From assembly GCF_002218085.1 (NCBI RefSeq), contig NZ_BDUC01000016.1, forward strand, positions 4,846 through 62,063: 57,218 nucleotides of DNA. Reading direction: 5' to 3'. Both the position numbers and the translations under genes were made by a program. Positions within the stretch are counted from its first letter, which is position 1, and the number at the start of each line of letters is the position of its first letter. Of this stretch, positions 1-8,492 are shown piece by piece. The notes beneath the pieces are model-generated. The model was given only the letters and a program-made list of their open reading frames with translations, made no database searches and was not told where the DNA came from. Source of the stretch: Tolypothrix sp. NIES-4075 (GTDB lineage Bacteria; Cyanobacteriota; Cyanobacteriia; Cyanobacteriales; Nostocaceae).

Positions 1-137
1 AATTTTATTTTCCGGCAAAATTATGATTCTAAATCTTCAGAAGTGAGTGAGAGTGCTTAACGGTAAAATCAACATCTCAGTCACAGTTCCGGCAAAATTA
101 TGATTCCAGTCGCGGCAATCTTATCGTCCCACCGACA
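1..137. mobile_element. possible terminus of a Tn7-like transposon extending left of the window
   Basis: A 20-bp sequence (core CGGCAAAATTATGATTC) occurs twice as a perfect direct repeat at 10-29 and 87-106. Degenerate versions lie at about 61-71 and 113-129. Read on the minus strand the array begins with TGTCGGTGGG at 137 and continues into spaced copies of an AT-rich box followed by TTGCCG. A 5'-TGT terminus followed by several ~20-bp transposase-binding repeats is how Tn7/Tn5053-like elements end, and CTCAG (138-142) would be the 5-bp target duplication. No transposase gene is visible, so this is inference from end architecture only. Confidence 0.35.
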
Positions 138-390
138 CTCAGTAATTGTCTCATTATAGCCAGTTCAATCATCACTCTTGGTAGGTGACAGGTTCTTCCG
201 AATTTCATCGGATGGCGACCAAATTATACGTGGCTAGGATGTAGCAAATGACATTTCACTGGCGACATTATGTGGTGAGCCTATAGCAAGATGACTATAA
301 AAAAATCCTTGGTAATGAACCAGCCGGAGGTTGGTAAGCTCATTTTAAAGCAAGGGCTTTGTTATTAGCAAAAAATTCACTTATGTAAAT

Positions 391-750
391 ATGATTAAAC
401 GCTTAAAAGGATTTGTTTTGACCGCAATTCTGACTGTTTCACTGATTGGAGCAACTGCTACTCATGCAAAAGCTGATACTTACCGTGCTGGGGAATTTAC
501 GATTACTTTGGATAGTGGGGAAAACGGCAATACTTATAGAGGTTGTGATGCTAAGGGTCAATGTATCAACTTGGAAGGTGGAACAAAATGGCGTGATAGC
601 GGTTATCGAGGTATTACTTGGGAAAATGGAGATTATGCTTATTCAGTTTCCTGGCGTGAAAATTCTAATGAGGGAATGTATCTAAATATTTACAACAAAG
701 GTAAGCGAATATTACGCCGTAAGCTGGTAGCAATCGCCCAGCCCACCTAA
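391..750 (+). CDS. hypothetical secreted protein
   Basis: The 119-residue protein begins with a clear Sec signal peptide: positive start (MIKRLK), a hydrophobic stretch to about residue 23, and a probable cleavage near ATHAKA-D. The mature part is about 90 residues, rich in Gly, Asn, Tyr and Trp, with two cysteines (around 51 and 57) that could form a disulfide, and ends in a basic segment. I do not recognise the family. The ATG is the first in frame and gives the complete signal sequence, although no strong Shine-Dalgarno is visible. It stands alone, convergent with the phosphatase gene downstream. It probably acts in the periplasm or outside the cell; function unknown. Confidence 0.6.
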   Translation: MIKRLKGFVLTAILTVSLIGATATHAKADTYRAGEFTITLDSGENGNTYRGCDAKGQCINLEGGTKWRDSGYRGITWENGDYAYSVSWRENSNEGMYLNIYNKGKRILRRKLVAIAQPT

Positions 751-783
751 TCTTGATTCACAGAACTAATTGAAAAATGCCTA

Positions 784-1422
784 TTATGTTCCCGGACGAG
801 AGCGAATATGATCGGGTATATGATGGCGATCGCCTAATATTTCTAACAATGGACCATTAACGTCGAATTTAACCATACTTACCGACGCAACCAAAATATT
901 CACCCGATAGCGATACCGTCCCAAATCAATTCCCAGTAAACTGCAAAGCATAATCCGAATCGTGGCTTTATGGGAAACTACTAAAACATTACCGGCTAGA
1001 TGTTTTTCTTGAATTTCAGCAATTACAGGCATAGAACGGTTAGCAATGTCTACCGCAGTTTCTCCGCCTAGTGGTGCATTCCAAGCAGGTTCTGTCAACC
1101 ATTTTACATAGTTTTCTGCGTAATTCTCTTGGACAAATAATTTACTCTTAGTTTCCCATTCGCCGTAATTACCTTCTCTAAGTCCGTCACGCAACTGCAT
1201 ATCCATACCGATAGCATCACAAAATAGCTTGGCAGTTGCAATTGTGCGCTTCATTGGGCTAACATAAACAGCCTCCCACTTCAATTTTTGATAAACATTG
1301 GCAAAACTCTCTGCCATCTGCATCCCTTCATATGTCAACTCCGCATCAGTTTTACCGCAGAAATTACCACTTTGACTAAAAGTAGTTTCTCCATGTCGCA
1401 GCAAATATAAATTGAGTGTCAT
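784..1422 (-). CDS. histidine phosphatase (phosphoglycerate mutase) family protein
   Basis: The protein has the signature LRHGET near its N-terminus, whose His would be the phosphoacceptor, and a second catalytic His in VVSHKATIR near residue 150. An arginine-bearing segment (SPMKRTIATA) matches the phosphate pocket of this superfamily. Length (about 212 residues) fits cofactor-dependent phosphoglycerate mutase-like phosphatases such as CobC/GpmB relatives. The in-frame ATG at 1422 puts MTLNLYLLRHGET at the usual position; an earlier start at 1434 would add only four residues. The substrate cannot be read from sequence; sugar phosphates or alpha-ribazole phosphate are typical. Cytosolic, monocistronic by context. 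Confidence 0.85.
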   Translation of the reverse strand: MTLNLYLLRHGETTFSQSGNFCGKTDAELTYEGMQMAESFANVYQKLKWEAVYVSPMKRTIATAKLFCDAIGMDMQLRDGLREGNYGEWETKSKLFVQENYAENYVKWLTEPAWNAPLGGETAVDIANRSMPVIAEIQEKHLAGNVLVVSHKATIRIMLCSLLGIDLGRYRYRVNILVASVSMVKFDVNGPLLEILGDRHHIPDHIRSRPGT

Positions 1423-1434
1423 AGCTTGTATCAC

Positions 1435-1817
1435 GATTGCGAGTCATGAGTTTGTGCAAAAATAAAATACCATCAATCTCGCAATCGAGTCTGTGACACC
1501 AGGACAAAGTAATCAACCAAAAAAGTCAATTCCCCCACAAACTTTTGTCAACGAGATCAAAAGTAGCGGTTTTGGGATCAAATGAGCGGAATCACCGCTC
1601 ATTTACGCGCTTGGGCTTGATAAACCACTTTCAATATTGCGTAGCTTGCCGCCGCAGGCATCGCCAGGGATAAAGCTGTATCACAGGAATGGGAAGAGTT
1701 CATGGTAGTTTGTTCTGATTAGTTCTCTTGGAAACTGGAGCGATCGCTTTTATTCAAAGAGGAAAACCAAAGCGTAGGCGTAGCCCGTCCAGACATCGTA
1801 CCCCCACACCCCAACCC
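1435..1817. other. intergenic region with short dispersed repeats
   Basis: I see no gene here. The segment holds pieces typical of cyanobacterial dispersed repeats, for example GCCGCCGCAGGCATCGCC near 1650 and GCGTAGGCGTAGCCCGTC near 1770, and a GCGATCGC-type HIP1 site near 1740. Confidence 0.6.
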
Positions 1818-2132
1818 TTAATTCGTCCAAAGTGGTAACTCCAACTGCCCAGGCGAGGTATTCGTTCTGCCTCTCGCTCGACTGTGCAGGGCAAGGTGGC
1901 ATGGTGAACAAAGCGGAATTAAGTTCTCTGGTCGATTATCTTCAGGTGTAAAATTTGCATGGTGTACCGACAGCGTAAGTACAGTCCACTCAGAGCGTGA
2001 CAATTCTTTTGGCTTTTCACCTGGACGCAGACATTGTTGATTGCAGTGCCGACAGCGCCAATGTGCTGACGCTTTAATGGCAAGTGCTATATCGTCCCAG
2101 TCGTCGGCGTATCGCTCTCTATAAATAGGCAT
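1818..2132 (-). CDS. HNH endonuclease family protein
   Basis: About 104 residues from the ATG at 2132 (MPIYRERYADDWDDIALAIK). It has two CxxC zinc-binding pairs (CRHC and CSPC) surrounding a VHHAN motif, followed by a conserved asparagine (RPENLIPLC), the layout of the HNH/His-Me finger nuclease fold. Such small stand-alone HNH proteins are common in cyanobacteria and are presumed nicking or homing-type nucleases; the target is unknown. The ORF could start earlier (2183) but the ATG chosen gives the conserved N-terminus. A second, 5'-truncated copy lies at 3615-3858, so this gene has been duplicated within 2 kb. Confidence 0.8.
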   Translation of the reverse strand: MPIYRERYADDWDDIALAIKASAHWRCRHCNQQCLRPGEKPKELSRSEWTVLTLSVHHANFTPEDNRPENLIPLCSPCHLALHSRARGRTNTSPGQLELPLWTN

Positions 2133-2350
2133 TTTCCTACAGTACAGATTTCCTCTGTTGGAGAATCTTAACAACTTTACCAAGTTTTGGTATCAGCAGT
2201 AAAAGCGGCATCATGCGATCGCCCTCACCCCCCAGCCAATAGCCCAAGCCAAGCATCGATTGGGTGCCGCCCTTTTTCTTCATAGGAAAGCTCTTGAGAT
2301 GGGGGGATGTGGGGGAATAACTGTTGACTATTGACACAATAGTAGCCTTA

Positions 2351-3318
2351 CTAGTTGTTTGAGGAACTAGCTTGATTGAGAAAGTTAATAGCATCTTGGT
2401 CGAGCTTTATATTGACAGCTTTGATGATATCGTTGAGTTGCTCAAGCTTTGTTGCGCTAACGATGGGAGCGGTAATGCTAGGACGCTGGATCAGCCAGGA
2501 GAGTGAAATTTGGGTGGGAGTCGTATTATAAGTTTTTGCCACCTCATCAATTGCCTCTAAAATTCGCCTGCCACGAGCGTTTAAATATTTCTTTACATAA
2601 CCAGCACGGGAACTATTGGATAAATCTTTCTCCTCTCGGTATTTCCCGGAAAGAAAACCACTGGCGAGAGAGAAGTAGCTAATGACGCCAATTTCCTGTT
2701 CAATGCAAAGTGGTTCAAGGTCTTGCTCATAGTCGGCTCGATCATACAAGTTGTAAAGGGGTTGAAGACTCTCATAGCGAGGATAGCCATGCTGTTCGCT
2801 GATTTGCAATGCCCTCCGCAAACGCTCTGCACTATAATTTGAAGCACCAATCGCACGTACTTTTCCCTCACGAATCAATTCTGTGTAGGTTTCAAGAGTT
2901 TCTTCAAGTGGAGTGTTTTCGTCATCGGTATGCGATTGATATAGATCAATATAATCAGTTTGTAACCTTTGCAATGAGTCTTCAACAGCTTGTTGAATGT
3001 GTTTACGAGAAAGCCCTTTTCCTTTAACACCCATATCGTTGCCAACCTTAGTTGCAATCACCACTTGGTCACGATGACCACGCTGCTTCATCCATTTCCC
3101 CAGAATTGTCTCGGATTCTCCACCTTCATTGCCCTCAACCCATCTAGAATAAACGTTTACTCTGTATCAATGAAGTTGCCTCCTGCTGCAACAAAGGCAT
3201 CCAAAATTTCAAATGAAGTGGCTTCATCAATCGTCCATCCAAAAACGTTGCCACCAAAACACACTGGTGATACTTCTAGTTCTGAACGTCCAAGTTTACG
3301 TCTTTGTGTAACAACCAT
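2351..3318 (-). pseudogene. aldo/keto reductase, frameshifted
   Basis: The reading frame starts at the ATG at 3318 (MVVTQRRKLGRSELEVSPVC, the usual AKR start) and runs to GGNFIDT, where an in-frame TAA appears near 3160. The family sequence resumes in another frame as VNVYSRWVEGNEGGESETIL and continues to a normal stop at 2351. One missing base in the segment coding for the conserved D-x-Y (active-site Tyr) region explains this. The rest keeps AKR hallmarks: the lysine-bearing VVIATKVGND strand, YIDLYQSHTDD, and IGASNYS for NADPH-type cofactor binding. Full length would be about 320 residues. Either a recent pseudogene or a sequencing error; reads over 3150-3165 would decide. Confidence 0.75.
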
Positions 3319-3614
3319 AAATTTTCTCTCAAGACAGTTTTAGAATTACTTGTGCCAACTACGGCTAATTCAGATGAAAAATACAGTAAGCTATTAAAAC
3401 CACGATAAAGCTATCGCTAAACTGTAGTTTAAATCCAAACGCAGGAAATCAATTGAAAATAATCCAAAATCAAGTCTTATTATCAGCGATAAGCTACGCA
3501 ATTGACATAGCCGATTGAGCGGAGCGCAGTGCTAGAAGCGATCGCACCTAATAATTGTTAACAAGTTTTAGTTCTGGGGGAAAGTAGGGGAGAAGCGATC
3601 GCCTACCCCAACCC

Positions 3615-3858
3615 TTAATTCGTCCAAAGTACTAACTCCAACTGCCCAGGTGAGGTATTCGTTCTGCCCCGCGCTCGACTGTGCAACGCAAGGTGGCATG
3701 GGGAACACAGCGGAATTAGGTTCTCTGGTCGGTTATCTTCAGGCGTGAAGTTGGCATGGTGTACTGAGAGCGTCAGTACAGTCCACTCGGAGCGTGTCAG
3801 TTGTTTTGACTTCTCACCTGGGCGCAGACACTGTTGCCCACAGTGCCGACAGCGCCAA
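3615..3858 (-). pseudogene. 5'-truncated duplicate of the HNH nuclease gene
   Basis: This segment is a close nucleotide copy of the 3' two thirds of the HNH gene at 1818-2132, including the stop and a few bases after it. Homology ends abruptly at about 3858, inside the codons for the first zinc pair (WRCRHC). The surviving frame is open and carries conservative changes (GQQC for NQQC, KSKQ for KPKE), so it diverged before or without frameshift decay. It has no start codon of its own, so expression is unlikely unless it is fused to something. Confidence 0.75.
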
Positions 3859-4117
3859 GTTGAATAATTATCAGACTAAATTAATAATTGGGTATACGAC
3901 ACTACAAACAGGAGCAAGCGATCGCTCTTTGTATGTGAGTCCCGCGTATAAAGTTTTGCGTATAATAATATTATAGTCAATTTTGCTACAAGTTTTTTAG
4001 CAGCATTTCGGATTATGTCCAGTAATAGTAAGCGATCGCATTCCCCCAATCCCACAAGCGCTGCGACTAAAATAAAAAATCATACGCCAGACTCACGGAT
4101 AAAAATGTTACCAAATA

Positions 4118-4609
4118 CTACGCAAACGGTTGTCCCCAGCGTTCCCAGCATTCTTTGTTAAATGGCGACTTCCATTTTTGAATCAATGCCTGCTCTAACT
4201 GCTGTCTTGGTCTGGTCTGCACCGGGGTATCCCACCAAAACGCGATATTTACTGCTGTTTTCAGCCCATATTTATAATGCAAGCTTTGGTAACTCTCGAT
4301 GTAATCTTTGCAATCGTGTATGCCTTTCCAGCGCTTGTTAGAGCGGCAAGTTTCGCCCACATACAACAGCATCTGTGCAGCACTATCGATTACAAAGTAC
4401 AAACACGCATCACCGGGGGTGTCGGCTGGCATTCTGTAAAACGAGAGCGATGCCTTTGGCGAGCTTCGCTAACGCACTGACAATTGCAACGGATCAATCC
4501 GGTCGGGGTCGCAGTGTTTGGGTGCAACATCAAATAATGCTGTCTGCTGTGGCGGTGTGATGAGCCTGGTGCGCTGCTGGTAATCAAAAATTTGATACTT
4601 CCATTGTAC
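4118..4609 (-). pseudogene. GIY-YIG nuclease-domain gene, interrupted
   Basis: The 3' part (4118-4432) encodes about 104 residues starting MPADTPGDACLYFVID; the segment LYFV...LLYVGETCRSNKRW is the GIY-YIG core (two short strands with GIY/YIG-like motifs and the following Arg), and a glutamate lies in the QQLEQALIQKW helix. The upstream part (about 4470-4609) continues in another frame (VQWKYQIFDYQQRT...IDPLQLSVR). The two are separated by a stop and a ~22-bp insertion of a short dispersed repeat (GCGAAGCTCGCC...GGCATCGC). The 5' end abuts the IS630 element, whose insertion removed the start. The 3' ORF may still be translated from its internal ATG. Confidence 0.6.
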
Positions 4610-4611
4610 TA

Positions 4612-5824
4612 GTAGTCCACCAGAGCAACTTTGCTGGGTGATAGCGATAATTGGTAAGCTAGCTCAAGACAGCTTTGGGGGGGTAGCATGGCAAAGAAAT
4701 ACATAGTAAACTTGAGTGAAGATGAGGTTTCTCAACTGCGAACAGTGATTAAAACAGGTAAACGTAAAGCGCGAATTATTACCCGTGTTCATATTTTGTT
4801 GATGGCGAATGAGGGTAAAACTGATAAAACTATTGCAGAAGCTTTACGAGTCCACGTTTCTACTGTCGAGCGTACTCGGGAAGAATTTGTATTTGGGGGT
4901 TTAGACTTGATCTTAAGCGATCGCCCTCATCCACCTAAACCCTGTAAGCTTGACGGAAGACAAGAAGCCTTCCTGATTGCTACAGCCTGTTCAGAACCAC
5001 CCGAAGGAAGAGTACGCTGGACAATGCAACTGTTGGCAGATCGCTTGATCAGTATCAATATGGTGGATTCGATTTCAGATGAAACAGTGCGCCAAACTTT
5101 AAAAAAAACGAAGTTAAGCCGTGGCTTAAAGAGCAGTGGTGTATTCCAGAAGTGAATGCAGAGTATGTTCTCAGAATGGAAGATTTGTTGGATTTATACA
5201 ATGAGCCCTACGATGCAAAACGTCCGGTAGTTTGTTTTGATGAGAGTCCATATCAACTCGTAGAAGAGGTTAGGCAACCGTTGCCTCCTGAACCCGACCA
5301 ACCAGAGCGTTATGATTGCGAGTATAAGCGTAACGGCAGTGTTAATTTATTTGCGTATTTTCAACCATTAGCTGGATGGCGACATATTGAAGTTACAGAG
5401 CAGCGCACAAAGGTAGATTTTGCAAAGCAAATGAAGGATTTAGTAGATATTTATTGCCGGGAGGCTGACGTTATTCGTTTGGTCGTTGATAACCTAAACA
5501 TCCATAATCCAGCCGCATTGTATGAAGTTTTTGAGCCGCAAGAAGCGCGTAGAATTGTTCAAAAAGCGCGAGTTTCACTACACCCCAAAACATGCCAGTT
5601 GGCTTAACCAGGTGGAGATTGAATTGTCCGTTTTATCTCGTCAATGTTTAGAGAGACGGATTGGCGATCGCCAATTATTAAAATCAGAAATCGCAGCCTG
5701 GGAGCAACAACGCAATCATAAGCGAGCAAGTGTCAATTGGCGCTTTCAAACCACGGATGCACGCCAAAAGATGGAGCGCTTATACCCGACGACCTGACCC
5801 AGCAAAGTTTGCTTGGTGGACTAC
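4612..5824 (+). mobile_element. IS630 family insertion sequence with TA target duplication
   Basis: Terminal inverted repeats of about 28 bp are visible: the left end begins GTAGTCCACCAGAGCAA at 4612, and the right end is its near-complement finishing at 5824. Each end is flanked by TA (4610-4611 and 5825-5826), the hallmark of IS630/Tc1-mariner integration. The single transposase region (4688-5797) fills the element. It sits between a GIY-YIG remnant and a truncated AMP-ligase. Confidence 0.85.
4688..5797 (+). pseudogene. IS630 transposase, in three frames
   Basis: Frame 1 (4688-5155) gives the N-terminal helix-turn-helix DNA-binding part (VHVSTVERTREEF). At an A8 run near 5101-5108 a -1 shift leads into NEVKPWLKEQWCIPEVNAEY and the catalytic part (to 5607), with the first two acidic residues in VCFDE and VVDNLNIH. 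The A-run is the kind of slippery site used for programmed frameshifting in this family. A second shift near 5565 (an extra A in CAAAAAGCG) moves to the third frame, EFHYTPKHASWLNQVEIE, which carries the last acidic residue. The first shift may be functional; the second most likely inactivates the gene. The last frame ends at 5797, at the start of the right inverted repeat. Confidence 0.8.
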
Positions 5825-5839
5825 TAGAGCAAGTTCAGT

Positions 5840-6508
5840 TTAAGGACAAATTACCGTTCCCCCGCAAGCAAAAGTTGATAGCATACACCCAACTAGCCCG
5901 TGAATGTGAAACAGCGGGATGATTGAGAGTGTCTTGTCATCTGCTGTGAGGGAATTGGCGCTTTGAATATTAACGGCTGATGATGCTAGATTGCGATGGC
6001 GAATCAGGAAGCGCTTGGGACGGCTGGTAGTGCCCATGCTGTGGAGAATCATCGCCACATCATTAGCTTCAGCCAATTCAACCGAACGTGGCGAAGATTC
6101 CCCGCGTATGGCTTCAAAGCTCAGCGTTCCATCAGCTAAGGTATGAGCATGAAGTAGCATCATTTCGGGTGTTGTTGCCGCCAGAGCTTCTTCAACAGTT
6201 CCAGGTACAGTTAAAAGTGCTCTTGCCTGAGTATCTTTGTAATAAAAAGCAAATTCTTCTTGCTTGTACTTCGGATTCAACGGACAAGCGGTAGCACACA
6301 GGGCACAAGCCAAAAAGGTAATGACGATTTCTGGACTATTGGGGATGGCGATCGCAATTTTATCTCCTTGTCCCAATCCAAAGCGATTGAGTTGTGCTGC
6401 CAGTTCAATTACGTTGGAGCACAATTGTTTATACGTCAAAGCCGGACGCTCTGGCGCAACTAAGGCTATTTGCTCGTCTGCACCCGTTAAAAGATTTAGT
6501 AAATTCAT
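5840..6508 (-). pseudogene. acyl-CoA synthetase (AMP-binding) N-terminal fragment
   Basis: The 222-residue ORF matches the first part of the ANL (acyl/aryl-CoA ligase) fold: ALTYKQLCSNVIELA, AIAIPNSPEIVITFLACALC, and a P-loop-like segment MGTTSRPKRFLIRHRN (normally SGTTGxPK). It stops shortly after PLFHIHGLVGCMLSTFACGG, so the adenylate-binding and C-terminal domains (about 280 residues) are missing. The break lies about 15 bp from the IS630 right end. No C-terminal piece occurs in the window. Closest by feel to the oxalyl-CoA synthetase-like subgroup. Probably non-functional; it is not the same gene as the CoA ligase of the biosynthetic cluster. Confidence 0.75.
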
Positions 6509-6677
6509 ACAATTTTAGTTGTATTGCAAAAAGTTTTTGAGGGCGTGAAAACGCGTTGGTGAATCTGATTTATGTAGCTACCCTAAACAGTTGGGCAATA
6601 AATTTTACTTCACTGACAACGTCGCCTTTTTCCACTCGTTGGACTTAACTTTTGCGACGGTTGGAAAGAATTACTAA

Positions 6678-6707
6678 TAAAAAAGCGCTTTTTTATGGAG
6701 CGCTTTT
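6678..6707 (-). terminator. intrinsic terminator downstream of psbA
   Basis: On the minus strand the stem AAAAGCGCT / AGCGCTTTT closes a short loop and is followed by TTTTTTATT. It lies about 70 bp after the psbA stop codon. Confidence 0.75.
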
Positions 6708-6774
6708 AATATTTATGGGTCAGTTAATACGGACATAACTTTAACCGCTAACTAAAACTTGATCCTTATCATCC

Positions 6775-7857
6775 CTAGCCTTGAATACTTGGAGCAGTGA
6801 GAGCAACTGGTGAAGATTCACTAGTAGCCAAGTCCAGAGGGAAGTTGTGAGCGTTGCGCTCGTGCATCACTTCCATACCCAGGTTAGCGCGGTTGATTAC
6901 GTCAGCCCATGTGTTGATGACGCGACCGCTAGAATCAATTACTGATTGGTTGAAGTTGAAACCGTTCAGGTTGAAAGCCATTGTACTTACACCCAAGCTG
7001 GTGAACCAGATGCCAATCACAGGCCATGCAGCTAGGACGAAATGCAGTGAACGAGAGTTCTTAAAGCTAACGTACTGCCAGAACAGACGTCCTAAGTAGC
7101 CATGAGCAGCAACTATATTGTAGGTTTCCTGTTCTTGACCAAATCTGTAGCCATTGTTGGCCGATTCGTTTTCAGTGGTTTCACGCACCAATGAAGAGGT
7201 CACCAAAGAACCGTGCATAGCACTAGCTAATGATCCGCCGAATACACCTGCTACACCTAATTGGTGGAAGGGGTGCATCAAGATGTTATGTTCTGCTTGG
7301 AACACAATCATGAAGTTGAAGGTTCCGGAGATACCCAAAGGCATACCGTCAGAGAATGAACCTTGTCCGATTGGGTAGATCAAGAATACTGCGGTTGCAG
7401 CAGCAACTGGAGCTGAGAATGCTAGGCAGATCCAAGGACGCATACCTAAGCGGTAAGAAAGTTCCCATTCACGACCGAGGTAGCAGAATACGCCGATTAG
7501 AAAATGGAATACTACCAATTGGTAAGGACCACCGTTGTACAACCACTCATCTAAGCTAGCTGCTTCCCAAATTGGGTAGAAGTGCAAGCCGATTGCGTTA
7601 GAAGAAGGTACTACTGCACCGCTTATGATGTTGTTTCCGTAAATCAAGGAACCTGCTACAGGTTCACGGATACCATCAATGTCTACTGGAGGTGCTGCGA
7701 TGAAAGCAATGATGAAGCAGGTGGTGGCGGCTAGCAGGGTTGGAATCATCAATACGCCGAACCAACCGATATATAAACGGTTCTCAGTACTGGTGATCCA
7801 GTTGCAGAAGCTTTCCCACAAGGTAATGCTTTCGCGTCTTTGTAGAGTAGAAGTCAT
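6775..7857 (-). CDS. psbA: photosystem II D1 protein, divergent QB-site variant
   Basis: A full-length 360-residue D1 with five membrane helices, numbered as in Synechocystis. The oxygen-evolving ligands are all present (D170, E189, H332, E333, H337, D342, A344 after processing at LDLA-TSES), as are Y161, H190, H198, H215 and H272. Position 130 is Glu, as in high-light D1 forms. Unusual are changes clustered around the plastoquinone QB pocket: M199Q, F211A, F255L, I259F, F260W, A263V, N266K and F274V; S264 and F265 are conserved. The markers of low-oxygen D1' (A80, L158, A286) and of ChlF/rogue D1 (loss of Mn ligands) are absent. It should be a working water-oxidising D1 with an altered QB site. 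It lies 3.7 kb from a furanolide cluster whose expected product inhibits PSII, so self-resistance is plausible but inferred. Confidence 0.97.
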   Translation of the reverse strand: MTSTLQRRESITLWESFCNWITSTENRLYIGWFGVLMIPTLLAATTCFIIAFIAAPPVDIDGIREPVAGSLIYGNNIISGAVVPSSNAIGLHFYPIWEAASLDEWLYNGGPYQLVVFHFLIGVFCYLGREWELSYRLGMRPWICLAFSAPVAAATAVFLIYPIGQGSFSDGMPLGISGTFNFMIVFQAEHNILMHPFHQLGVAGVFGGSLASAMHGSLVTSSLVRETTENESANNGYRFGQEQETYNIVAAHGYLGRLFWQYVSFKNSRSLHFVLAAWPVIGIWFTSLGVSTMAFNLNGFNFNQSVIDSSGRVINTWADVINRANLGMEVMHERNAHNFPLDLATSESSPVALTAPSIQG

Positions 7858-7949
7858 AACTTGAATGATTGCAATGTACTTATGATTTTACAGTCGGGCT
7901 GCCTGTAAGTTTGTTAACAACCCATTAATAATTTAATTAACTTTTATAT

Positions 7950-8110
7950 GTTTTGTCAGTTACTAACTAGTTATAAATTAAGTTAGTAACTAACATGGAT
8001 GGTTATGTAAAAGGATAAAGTTAAAAAGAGCGTAGCTTACTTGTTATAAGCTGTTAATAAAAAAAAATCAAAAATATAACTTTTTAGTAACTTTTTATAA
8101 CTGACAAAAC
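7950..8110. repeat. MITE-like AT-rich element upstream of psbA
   Basis: A 13-bp perfect terminal inverted repeat (GTTTTGTCAGTTA at 7950-7962, its complement at 8098-8110) bounds 161 bp of AT-rich sequence that codes for nothing. Size and structure suggest a miniature inverted-repeat element; no target duplication is obvious. It lies about 90 bp before the psbA start and so may carry or alter its promoter. Confidence 0.4.
7958..7991. promoter_or_regulatory. inverted repeat, possible operator for psbA
   Basis: AGTTACTAACT at 7958-7968 and its complement AGTTAGTAACT at 7981-7991 form an 11-bp dyad with a 12-bp spacer, about 100-135 bp upstream of the psbA start codon. Symmetry and location suit a dimeric regulator, but it also lies inside the MITE-like repeat, so it may be only part of that element. 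Confidence 0.3.
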
Positions 8111-8228
8111 TTAGTCGATATCCTAATATTTATATATTGCTTTGTTAAAGCTAACGAGCAATTTCAACCTATCAATTACGAAAAAGTAGTTGTAAGGTTG
8201 TGGTCATGTTTTTTTGATTGCTTTATTG

Positions 8229-8258
8229 AAAAAGCGCTTCCAAAGGAAGCGCTTTTTT
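8229..8258. terminator. strong bidirectional hairpin terminator
   Basis: A perfect 13-bp stem (AAAAAGCGCTTCC / GGAAGCGCTTTTT) with a 3-nt loop is followed by Ts on both strands. It shares the AAGCGCTT core with the terminator after psbA. No gene ends just upstream on either strand now, so it may be left over from a lost gene (perhaps a tandem psbA) or end an unannotated transcript. Confidence 0.65.
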
Positions 8259-8492
8259 ATCTATAGATCAACTTTACTTAAACCGCTTAAGTCAAATAAT
8301 ATTTATGTTTGTGGCACTAGAGTATAAGGTGTCGCGCTTGGAATTTGCCTAAAATAGAGAATGGATAATTCCAAGTAAGCAGAATGTTATGCCTGTCAAA
8401 AATTTTCTGAATGATAAGCAGCTATCTGCATCTACAACAAGTCTTGAAAGAAAGTGCTTGTGCTGAGTCTAGAGCACGAGACAATGGTAGGG

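Noticed and set aside
3794..3976. Plus-strand ORF overlapping the truncated HNH copy
   Set aside because: It is antisense to the homologous part of the HNH duplicate and has no support of its own.
5840..6508. Truncated AMP-ligase as a part of the furanolide pathway
   Set aside because: It lacks the adenylation core and C-terminal domain, points the other way and is separated from the cluster by psbA and IS remnants.
6775..7857. Low-oxygen D1' or ChlF-type psbA
   Set aside because: Residues G80, F158 and T286 are those of ordinary D1 and all Mn-cluster ligands are intact.
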